A model generated the notes under the pieces. That model saw nothing but the letters and a program-made list of their open reading frames with translations, was not told the DNA's origin and searched no databases. 64,000 nt of DNA from Jaminaea rosea. Lineage: Eukaryota > Basidiomycota > Exobasidiomycetes > Microstromatales. Shown one piece after another: positions 44,516 to 53,421 of this stretch. The stretch spans positions 868,001-932,000 of the forward strand of contig NW_020289976.1 in the NCBI RefSeq assembly GCF_003144245.1. Direction: 5' to 3'. The stretch's first letter is position 1, and each line of letters opens with the position of its first letter. The position numbers and the translations under genes are program-made.

Positions 44516-44755
44516 GGCTCCTGGAGCAGCAGCAACAGCAGCAGCAGCCTTGGATGAAAGGCAAGACAATACGAGGAGGAGTCGACGACGGAAAGCCAAA
44601 GTGCAGATGCAACCAACGGTCGAGCGCTCAGGACGGAACGCGCGGGGCGGCGGCCAGTGCACACGTCGACGTCGAAGCAGAAGGGCGACTCTGTCGGGAC
44701 AGAGACGTTTGTCCTTCCTTGAGTTTGCTCTCATCAATCCACCCTCGTCCTTGTT

Positions 44756-44792
<37 letters not shown>

Positions 44793-44795
44793 CAG
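44516..44795. promoter_or_regulatory. Shared divergent promoter/leader of the kinase and SEC62
   Basis: 280 bases between chosen starts. The kinase ATG sits in a CCATGG palindrome (44512-44517) that also reads ATG on the other strand. That plus-strand ATG opens a frame running into SEC62. A GCA/CAG triplet tract stands at its SEC62 end. Confidence 0.5.
44757..44790 (+). repeat. GCA (CAG) trinucleotide repeat, about 11 units
   Basis: An uninterrupted run of GCA/CAG triplets ends six bases before the chosen SEC62 ATG. It would be 5' leader with that start, or a polyalanine run if translation began further upstream. Confidence 0.95.
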
Positions 44796-45792
44796 ATGGA
44801 GCAGCAGGCCAATGCCCCACCAGAGGCAAGGGCCATCGTCAACTTCCTCCGTTCATCGTCACAGATCCCGCTCAGGAATGGCATCCTCGGCGGCACTCGC
44901 TACCCTTACTTCCACGGCACTCGAGCTGTCGCTGCCCTCCTTTCGCCAGCCTATGCCAAGCTAGCAGCGAAGAACAAGCCTCCTCTTCCCGTACCAAAGA
45001 CTCAAGAGGAGGCAGAGCAGATATTGCATGGTACACTGCCATTCGCCTTTTTCCTGCGCGTCGAGAGGGGAAACCAGGTCGGCGGAACAAAGAAGCCAGA
45101 TGGGGCCACAACGGAGAGAATGAGGGAGCTCAAGATTGTACAGCAGCAGATGTTCAAGAAGGAGATGGTGCGTGGCGCTACTTAGCATTTCAGACTATAT
45201 GCAGAAGCTGATTCGCACCTGACCCTGGAATCCTCCCCCTGCGCAGCACTTTGCTTGGTTTTACGAAGGCTCGCAGCTACGACTCCAACTCATGGGCCTC
45301 GGCATGGTCGCCCTTCTCCTCGCTGGCGTCATGTTTCCCCTATGGCCACCCATGATGCGGTTGGGCGTCTGGTACCTCTCAATTGGTCTACTCGGCCTCA
45401 TTGGAGCATTCTTTATCCTCGCCATCATCCGACTCATTCTCTGGGCAGGTAGCGCCATCATCGGCAAGGGCTTCTGGCTCTTCCCCAATCTCTTTGCTGA
45501 TGTCGGCTTCGTCGACTCCTTCATTCCTCTGTGGGAATGGGACTTGCCTCCGCCTCCAAAGAAGGCAGCAAAGCCACCCAAGGGGCCAGCATCGGCGGCA
45601 ACGGCATCCAAGAACGAGGCAGCAGCATCAACGGGCGACTCGCAAGCGAGTTCCACGCCATCAGCTGGTACGGCGGCAAGCGCGGACAAGCCATCTGCTG
45701 CCGCTACTGCAGCACCATCTCAGCAGTCGGCGCCGTCAGCACCTCCTGTCAAGCCTCAAAGGGAGAGCGATGGGCTGGCGGATCTCGACTGA
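44796..45792 (+). CDS. SEC62: ER translocation protein Sec62
   Basis: Two exons, 44796-45167 and 45247-45792, give about 305 residues. Sec62 works with Sec63 and the Sec61 channel in post-translational protein import into the ER. The cytosolic N-terminal domain shows EARAIVNFLRSSSQIPLRNG, ILGGTRYPYFHGTRAVAALL and LPFAFFLRVERG. After the phase 0 splice, HFAWFYEGSQLRLQLMGLG leads into two membrane helices (about 139-158 and 163-190) separated by the short luminal loop FPLWPPMMRLGVWYLS. The PLWP motif is a hallmark. The C-terminal tail is Ala/Ser/Lys/Pro-rich and low in complexity. Length is close to yeast Sec62 (about 283 residues). Confidence 0.94.
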
Positions 45793-45968
45793 GGGTAGGC
45801 AAGGTCTGATGACATGCTACATAGAGGACAGCGATTAGCAGTCTCGTGGGCCAGTAGATTGACAGCGAGGGATACTCTGAAGCTTCAATTGACAGTGACG
45901 CATATAGATGAGCACGTATGCGCAGGCACACCAGAACGATGGAGGACAATGACCGTGGGTGTACCTGT

Positions 45969-47921
45969 TCAACAGGCCAGATGATGATCCTCCTTCCTCC
46001 TCAGCGTAGGCCGTCGTGGCCGCCAAAAGCCTGCTCCTCTGTCCTCGAGCTGAAGATCTCGGGTCAACCCTAGCGGGGACGCCGGCCGGTCGGCTCGAGA
46101 GGACACCGTCGGTGATGGAGTTACGTCATCTAGCGACGTTGTTCCCATAAAAGAGAGCGTTGGCATCGATCGGTTGGAGAAGGGCTGTGGTCCAAAGAGT
46201 CTGTGAGGAGGAGAGTTCAGGCGAGGACCCGTTGGCGTAGTCGATGCAGCCGGCGATGCATCTTCTACCGTTGTGAGGCTTTCTGTGATGATCATTGGCG
46301 CTGCCGTCCGAAGCCTGCTGCCATCTGTTGAAGTCCTCTTGACTGCGAGCAGACGACCTTTTCTCACCTCCTTTCCCTCGTTGCCCCTCTTCCATCTCCG
46401 CAGCCTTTTCGACAGGCCTGCTGCGATTGACTGCAGGACGTGAGTTCCCCCTTCGCTGCCGTTCTCAGCTTGAGCTTGCTCCTTGATAGAGACCCCTGCT
46501 CGCTCGCCTCCTGCCTCGGAAAGCGTGGGGTGACTGCTGGCATGCTGAAGCCTGGATGATGTGAGAGAGGACTTCGGCTGGCTCAGACTAGCGGTGCACG
46601 ATTCTTCTCTGTACCGTAAGAGCTGCGTCGACCCTGGGACCGGGATGACAGACGTTGCTAGGGTTGAGCCGAGAGCGGCGGCGCCAGTCAGGGACGACGA
46701 GTAGCTAGGCGAAGGCGATGACGGAAGCCATGTTCGCTCCGTGCTCACTGTACGTCCAGCGCTGTGTGCCCTCGGTGACAATGGTGAGGACGATGTTGAG
46801 CCATTGCGTGCATGGCTTCGATGTCCCACTGCGGCTTGAGAAGATGATGAGAGTGATGCCTGAGACATGCTAGCGGACAAGGAATTGCTCCCAGCGCTGC
46901 TGCTGGTGGACGGCCAGCGGTGATGACGATGCAGGTAGGCAATGTTGGTTGGCCTCTTGTTGGCCTTCTGTAGAGCGCCGCTGCCACCTATGGCGATGCC
47001 CTGCATAAAGAAGGTGCGGTCCTTGAGCTTAGCAGCGGATGGAAGCGCATTGCCATTGTTGTGACTGCAATTCGATGACGAGGCTTCCAACTGTCGCGAG
47101 CGATGGTCATCCTCGTCGCTCGAGTCTGACATCCATGGCCCACTGAGAATCTCCTCCATCTCTTTCATGCTGGCCGTAGCACCTCGTGATGCCTTCGACG
47201 AGCCGCTAGCCATTCGCTGACGATAGCTTGCGCTGGTACTCTGCTTGAGCCTGCGAGCTCGATCTTGCACTTGAGCACGAGCCGCTTCAGCGCGAGGCGG
47301 GTTGGGTTGACTCTCGTCCGAGATAGAAGCAGGTAGTAGACTGTGAGACGAATGCGAAGAAGCGCTGATAGACTGATCGGGCGTCGTGCAGGGAGAAGCG
47401 GTCTGTACTGGAGTGGGCGAGGGAGGATTGCTGCCTTGGAGCGCTCTTCCTGGCGGTACTGAGAGATGCACATATGAAGCGAGGGAACTAGACAGTGCCG
47501 TCGATGAGCTAGGCTCGTCGTTGAGAGCGATGCAGTGAAGTACTGCCGTTGATGGTGCATCACTCGCAACATCGCCCTGGAGCGGCTCATCGATGCCGAC
47601 TGTTCCGCTGTGTTGGGTGGCACTCCTCTTTGCCTTTGAGTCTGAGCTCGACGTCGAAATGGACCAGCGAGATTCTGGCTCGAGGCCTACCAGGGCGACG
47701 GGTGACGAGATGGATCGATGTCTGTTGGCACGGCGCTGCACATCTTTGTGGCAGACGGCGACATCGAGAGGTTGACTGACGGCCATATATGCATCCTTGG
47801 ACGACAACGAGTGACGATGCTCCGTCGAGGCCGCCTTGATCTGTTGCTGATCGTCGTCGATCAAGATCCAACTTTGATCCAATTTGCGGCTGTTGTCTGG
47901 CGATCTGTACGTCTCGGACAT
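45969..47921 (-). CDS. Ser-rich, largely disordered protein of unknown function
   Basis: A single exon of about 650 residues with no domain I recognise. Ser, Ala, Arg and Pro dominate. Clearer segments are DQSWILIDDDQQQ near the start, EMEEILSGPWMSDSSDEDD near 240, a possible RNA- or membrane-contact stretch AAGLSKRLRRWKRGNEGKEV near 525, and a basic C-terminus (GFWRPRRPTLRRKEDHH). Many SP/TP and R-x-x-S sites suggest phosphorylation. The long, stop-free frame, its in-frame first ATG and its convergent position to SEC62 (176 bases between stops) support a real gene. Function cannot be inferred. Confidence 0.65.
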   Translation of the reverse strand: MSETYRSPDNSRKLDQSWILIDDDQQQIKAASTEHRHSLSSKDAYMAVSQPLDVAVCHKDVQRRANRHRSISSPVALVGLEPESRWSISTSSSDSKAKRSATQHSGTVGIDEPLQGDVASDAPSTAVLHCIALNDEPSSSTALSSSLASYVHLSVPPGRALQGSNPPSPTPVQTASPCTTPDQSISASSHSSHSLLPASISDESQPNPPRAEAARAQVQDRARRLKQSTSASYRQRMASGSSKASRGATASMKEMEEILSGPWMSDSSDEDDHRSRQLEASSSNCSHNNGNALPSAAKLKDRTFFMQGIAIGGSGALQKANKRPTNIAYLHRHHRWPSTSSSAGSNSLSASMSQASLSSSSQAAVGHRSHARNGSTSSSPLSPRAHSAGRTVSTERTWLPSSPSPSYSSSLTGAAALGSTLATSVIPVPGSTQLLRYREESCTASLSQPKSSLTSSRLQHASSHPTLSEAGGERAGVSIKEQAQAENGSEGGTHVLQSIAAGLSKRLRRWKRGNEGKEVRKGRLLAVKRTSTDGSRLRTAAPMIITESLTTVEDASPAASTTPTGPRLNSPPHRLFGPQPFSNRSMPTLSFMGTTSLDDVTPSPTVSSRADRPASPLGLTRDLQLEDRGAGFWRPRRPTLRRKEDHHLAC

Positions 47922-48813
47922 GATGGCGAGGGAATGATGACCAAAAGAAGGCGAATCGATATGTTCAGGTGGTGCCGTGACCTGGCTGGGGGCGAGCAAA
48001 AGCTTGGAGGTACAACACCACCTCAGCACCGAATGGCTCCAATGGCTGCGTCAGTCGACGGTGACATCCTTTGCGTCCGTACTACCACCACTAATGACGG
48101 CGATTGAGACCAATGCGGGTTTGTACGAGGCAGTCTCCCGCGAGTGTCCAAGGATTGACGAAGCCAGCGTGGGGCCTCAGTTGATTGGCGAGGTAACGAG
48201 GTAGCGAGGTAGCAAGCGGGCGGCTACGAGTTGACGAAGTGATTAGAAGGAAGGCAAGGAGTTGGCCATTGTCCATTCTCTAGGCAGTAACAGTTTCATT
48301 GCATCCGAAAGATGACTTTCCTCGTCCATGCCCCTGGCCTCCCACAAGGCAGTGGAGCGTTGCCTGCGTGCGGGTCAGCCGCCATCGATTCATTTCCGGC
48401 CACACTCTACAAGCGTCAACGACCCCTTGTTCAGCAGAGAAGAATACAATGATGACGGACCTTGGCCGCGAGAATCCAGATTGTCCGACGTCTTGAATGC
48501 TACCACGCCCATTGCGCGCCACGCCACGCCAGCCTTGAAAGGGAGAGAGGGATTGAGATGCCTGAAAGCCGTCGCTTCGCTGCCCAACCATCTTTGCTCG
48601 TGCATGCATGCATGGGCAGACGAGGCAGTCCACAGCCGGGTCCCCCCTCTTGAGCTCCGCATCTCACACCCTCCTTGACGTCAACCCCGCATCCGCTATC
48701 GACGTTTCTTGACCAATGCCGAGGGTCTTGAACACGGGACAAGGTACCACCATTCTTTTCGCTCACCTCTCCTCCTCCTCTTGATACCACGTCGTCCGTC
48801 GGCCCGCATCAGC
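47922..48813. promoter_or_regulatory. Divergent promoter region between the Ser-rich gene and the Zn2Cys6 gene
   Basis: About 890 bases with no supported gene. Three near-perfect copies of an 8-base unit (CGAGGTAA/CGAGGTAG) lie at 48189-48212. TGCATGCATGC near 48602-48612 is a palindromic run. Short open frames on both strands look spurious. Confidence 0.4.
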
Positions 48814-51659
48814 ATGGAGCCGTCAAATCACAATCTGCCTATAGTGGCTCTGCAGCAGCCAAGCCATCCATACGACGACGATGCTCAGCGACTCGAAGAC
48901 GATCCCCTCCTCGCCTCGCTGCCCAGGGGCAGCAGCGCCTCTGGACCTTCTCGCAGGCAATCAGGGCCGAGTGGTCATCACTTTGGCTCTCTTGACTCTC
49001 CCCTCGGCCAAGAACGTTATCACTATTTCCAGCCAGCGCCAATTGCACGCGACTCGATCTCGTCATCGTCATCGTCGTCATCATCATCTATGCACCCACC
49101 TACCCTTGTACCCTCATCTGGGCAGAGTGGCCTTCACAATTACCACATCAGCGCTCCTCCTGGGTTCCAGCTCGCGCCCATCACACCGCCTGCTGGCTCG
49201 CCTGCTCTGTCGGATCACCAAGGGCCAATTGACAGGCGACAGAGCGAGTCACAGGGAGCAGCTACCTCTACTCCGAATGATACAGCACCTGCAGCACTCG
49301 GATCAAAAGCTCCTGCCCAACCTCACCTCAAAAAGCAGCAAGCTTGCCTCACCTGCAAAAGACGAAAGGTCTGTCGCGGCGACGAGAGAGGCTGCCATTC
49401 CATACGCATACACTGACCTAGCTTTCACAGACTCGCTGCGATGCCGTCAGACCAATCTGTGGAGCATGCTCTCGATCTCAAGCCAGAGCAGCTCGAGGTC
49501 ATGCCTTGACTGCAGAGGTGCCACCCGGCCCTTGCACCTACCCAGATGACGAGTCCGCTCAGCCAGGCGGCCCCTCCTCCTCCTCAGCAGCAGCAGCAGC
49601 CGCCTCACCTCCCACTCGCCCGACAAAGAAGCAGAAGAGGACGCCCCCCTCAGACAAGAGTGGCTACGGCGTAGATGACGACGGGCAAACTAGCGCTAGC
49701 TCCCATTCTGGTCCCTCGCTTGCATCGCATGAAGATGAAGCACCGTCCGACTCAAAGACTCAAAGGCTCGTCATCGAGGTACAATCATCGTCCTCGGGCG
49801 GGCCATCAAGGGTCCGCCGCTTCTATTCTTCGGGCAACAGTCATCGCTCAGAAGGACAAGACTTTAGTCATCCAGGAATGAATCTCAATAATCTAGTCGA
49901 TCACATGGTTGCATCAAACCATGGCGTCACGTCGACGGATGGTACCGATGCGCCAAACCAGTCCGATGCCGATCTCCCCCAGGTCGACCTGTTACTGCGC
50001 CAGATTTGGCCAGAGATCAGTCCCGATCTCCCTACTCCTAACACGATCAGGCATATGGCCGAGCTCTGTGAGCCATTCATGGTGTAACAATGCCCACACT
50101 TGACCCGCTTTGCTGACCTCTCTTTCCTTGACGCGCCTGTTCCGCCTGTCCCGCAGTCTTTGCCAAACACCCCTGTCGCCATCTTTTCTGCAAGCCGACG
50201 ATGATGGCTCGCTTGATGCTTCCCCCTAATCACCCTCTTCGCCCACACTCTTCGCTCATACACGCAATCCTGGCTGCCGCTGAGCCCTTTTCACCACTCC
50301 TACCCAAAATGAGGTGAGCAGTGTGCCTGCATGGGGCGCAATGCCTATGCAGCAGCTGATTGATGATTCTTGCCTCTCCTTACTCTTCGCAGGGAGACAG
50401 ACCCACGCGCAGGCCCAAACGGCTCCATGACTGGGGGCGATGGTCAGCCTGTCTCGGCCTCGGACCTGGAAGCCATGGGCCGTGGCTTCGTAGGTCTCTC
50501 AAACCCCTTTGAGACGCCTCGTCCCGAGCTCGAACGTGCTGGACGTGGCATTTCTTTTGGCGAATTCCACCTTGGCAAGGCCCGACGCGAGGTCGAAGTC
50601 GCCCTCCTCACGCAGAATCAACGACCTCTCGAGTGGCTACAGGCAGGCATCCTCATCTTTTGGTGCCTCTTCGATCGATGTCGCATCATGGAGTGTTTCT
50701 TCATTGCCTCTTTGATCGTCCGCTCGCTGGCGCCTGCTGGCTTCGACAAGATGCCCAACGATCGCAGTCACGCTTCGTGGAACCGGGCCATCATCGAATT
50801 GCCCACGAGCTCCATCATCGAGTATGAGCAGAGAATCGCCCTCTGGCACGTGTACATCATCGACATCTATGGCGGAGGCCCTCCAAAATTCTACGAGCCT
50901 TGCCTTGCCGACGAGAAGGAGCAGATCACTACTTCGCTACCGGTGCTCATGGACGACGTCGCCGACGAGACGCAGCTACGCCTGAGCGACCAGACGCTCA
51001 AGAGCGGCGCCGACCTCTTCCGCCGAGGTCACACCGACACATTCTGCCTGCACGTCAAGAGCGCCTGTCTTCTCAAGAAGGCGCGTACCATCACCAGTCG
51101 ACGTGGGCCCGAGCTGCAGCGCTTGCCTCAACCGCCGCAGGAGCTCCTAGACGTCGACAGCAGCATTCGCGACTTTTTCAAATCATTCCCCAAGCGTCAA
51201 GGCGTCGATGTCGACTGGATCGTAGCAGAGGCAAATACTTGCGTCGCACGCATCACACTTCATCAGCATTTCGTAGGCGCGGGATTGAATGCGCAGTCCG
51301 AGTACGGGCGCGGCCCCATCGAAGGAGCTGCCGAGACGATGATGCGCACCGTCCATCTACTCCTGGCCTCATCTTTTGATCTTTCGCTCCTCCACACTCA
51401 GACTTTCATCTGCTGGCTCGTCCTCGTACGAGTTCTCGACGTCAAGGCGAGGATGCTCAGGCGCTTCTGGCAAAATGAGGCGGCTGCGCAGGCGACGAGC
51501 AGCATGGAGGCTGTCATGATGGCTCTGAGGAAGGCGGCAGAGAAGAGTTGGAGGGCAAAGACTAGCCTGAAGATTTGCGAAGCGGCCATTGGGGACGAGT
51601 TGAGCGACGATGAGTTTGCAGACCTCGTCTTCCTATGGCAGGTCATCCCGACGTCGTAG
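48814..51659 (+). CDS. Zn2Cys6 transcription factor with fungal-specific TF domain
   Basis: Four exons, 48814-49368, 49431-50067, 50157-50313 and 50393-51659, give about 871 residues. The zinc cluster is split by the first intron and reads after splicing C178-x2-C181-x6-C188-x6-C195-x2-C198-x21-C220 (ACLTCKRRK-TRCDAVRPICGAC). The last gap of 21 is longer than the usual 6-9. The linker is Ser/Ala/Lys-rich (TKKQKR, a likely nuclear signal). From about 375 the fungal-specific TF regulatory domain follows. It opens FFAKHPCRHLFCKPTMMARL, then MLPPNHPLRPHSSLIHAILA, which resembles the FF-x-HHP...F...M...LPP family pattern. The C-terminal half is helical. The first donor, GTCTGT, is non-standard but is the only one that restores the cluster. 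Target pathway unknown. Confidence 0.87.
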
Positions 51660-51711
51660 CACATTCAACGCAAGGCGGAGCGGCAATGTGATACTCATTG
51701 TGCCACCCTTA

Positions 51712-52660
51712 TCATGCTGACGACTTCGTCTCATCGCTACGCACAGCTGCCATCCTGACCGCACCGAGCTCCCTGCCGAGCTCTGCCCATCCCACATCGT
51801 GACTGTCCTCTACCTCGCCCCACGTCTCGATCTGTGCCTTTGTCTCGACCCATGCAGCGTCCATTGCCTCTGCAACGGTCATCCTGCCGTGCAAGAGCGC
51901 CAATGAAAGGAAGATGCTCTTTGTCAGGTGCAGGCTCTTCTCGAGGGCGGCGAGCTCGAGGGGTGTGAGCTCGTGGAGGTGGCTCTTGAGCGCATCCATG
52001 AGCTTCGGCGGCTGTGAAGTTGCGAGAGTGTCAAAGGCGACGCTGGGACGAGTGCCAAAGCGTTCTTGGACCCAGTCGAGGAGCGGATCCCAGTGTTCTG
52101 CTTGAAGGCGAACGAGAGCCTTGGGGTCGGACTCGTGGAAGCAGACGGTATCGGTGTTGGCGTACTTGAGCATGTCGTTGATGGCTTGAGAACGAGGGGC
52201 TGGGGATGAGAAGGCGTCGATGGAGCGAGCAACGAGGGATGTCTATGGGCCAAAGGTCTTGATCAGTCTCTGCGATGAGCAGATGTCAACGAGATGCATA
52301 TTGTCTCACCATGGGAAGGGCATGGCTCTTGATGACTTTGCTCTGCTCATTCCATTCGTGTGCGACCAGAGTAGCGAGGAGGCTGTTATTCCAGGGCACT
52401 TTGAGTAGCTGACCATCTGGTGTGTGAAGACTGCGATTGTCGAGCCTGATCTCATGATGGGACGATGGCTCCGAGTGAAGCGCCACATGCTTCCAGAAGC
52501 GCTTCATCTGGGCAGCTGCCTTGGACGTATCCGACGCCGTTGATGCTAAGCGGCAGCATGATGGTGACGAGGATGAGACAGATGTACGTCCCGCGAGATG
52601 CAAAGGTATTGCTCTCGATGATGCATGCCTCAGGTGCAATCTCGTCGTCATGGGCACCAT
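51712..52660 (-). CDS. ATP12: ATP synthase F1 assembly chaperone Atp12
   Basis: Two exons, 52660-52310 and 52242-51712, give about 293 residues. Atp12 is a mitochondrial matrix chaperone that holds the F1 alpha subunit during assembly. The N-terminus (MVPMTTRLHLRHASSRAIPL) is an Arg-rich, acid-free presequence. Family motifs are MKRFWKHVAL, EIRLDNRSLHTPDGQLLKVP, LVAHEWNEQSKVIKSHALPM, then after splicing TSLVARSIDA, NTDTVCFHE, WDPLLDWVQERFG and ELAALEKSLHLTKSIFLSLA. The phase 0 intron uses a TAG acceptor (CCATAG). An upstream in-frame ATG exists but would overlap the divergent neighbour's start. Stops of this gene and the Zn2Cys6 gene are only 52 bases apart. Confidence 0.94.
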
Positions 52661-52844
52661 CTTGACGGAAGTCTTGGAGTGGAAGAAACTGAACAACTGA
52701 AGCGGAAACAAGAGCCGCGTGTGGCGTCGAGCAAAGTTGGTCGCCGGCGGACCGGGGGCGACTTTGGATGAGAGAGTGGCTCGTGCGTGTGTGCGTGCTT
52801 CGTGTTTCTCTACCTTCCCTTCAAACCATCTGGCATGACATGAC

Positions 52845-53352
52845 ATGACCACTCCTGCTCGGTATTATCTCTTTGCGACGCATCATATCCTTGCACAATC
52901 CAAGCAAGCCCATCTGCGAACTTGGACAAAGCAGCTTGCCCTCGTTGGCCTGGTCAAGCGCGGCTATCCAGGTATAGTCTTACTTACGGCGACACAGGAT
53001 GACGCACAAGAGCGACTGTGCGACGTTGCCCAAAAGATCAAGGTGCGAATGTCGAGGCCGACAAGGGCTTCACACTGATTGCTGACTACCACGGCAGTCC
53101 CTGAGATGGGCTTCCCAGGATGCCAGACCGATACAGCCTCTGCCCGCATCTCAAGCTGCTGCCTTTGCGACTGCACTCGCACAGCAACAAGGCATCAGCA
53201 GCAACAAGGACGCTTCATCGCACATCCTCGTCTTTCTCGACAGCATGAAGGCAATCAGTGAAGTGTTACGGAGAGCTGATGCAGTGTGCTACAGTGGCGG
53301 CTCTGAGGAGACATGGATGGATAGATGGCGCCGGGAAATGAAGCCTTCGTGA
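52845..53352 (+). CDS. Small protein with a DUF1115/Prp3 C-terminal-like domain
   Basis: Two exons, 52845-53042 and 53098-53352, give about 150 residues. The N-terminal half (YYLFATHHILAQSKQAHLR, then LALVGLVKRGYPGIVLL and AQERLCDVAQKIKSLRW) matches the YLFSHHI-x-x-x-x-K...G-x-xG-x-PG-x-I pattern of DUF1115, the domain at the end of Prp3 and RWDD2 proteins. Here it stands alone, without the RWD half. The short 55-base intron joins KIK to SLRW in frame (AAG | TCC), restoring the domain's conserved basic tryptophan segment. The C-terminal part ends in EETWMDRWRREMKPS. It could be a stand-alone RWDD2-like protein; its role in RNA or ubiquitin pathways is not shown. Confidence 0.72.
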
Positions 53353-53421
53353 GGCGAGCGCAGAAGTCAACGAGTCCTGATTGGGTACTTTGAACTGCTT
53401 TGCATTCCATCGACGTGTCGA

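Noticed and set aside
44514-44795. 94-residue N-terminal extension of SEC62
   Set aside because: It is Arg-rich, runs through a triplet repeat and starts on the kinase's own start codon. Sec62 is full length without it.
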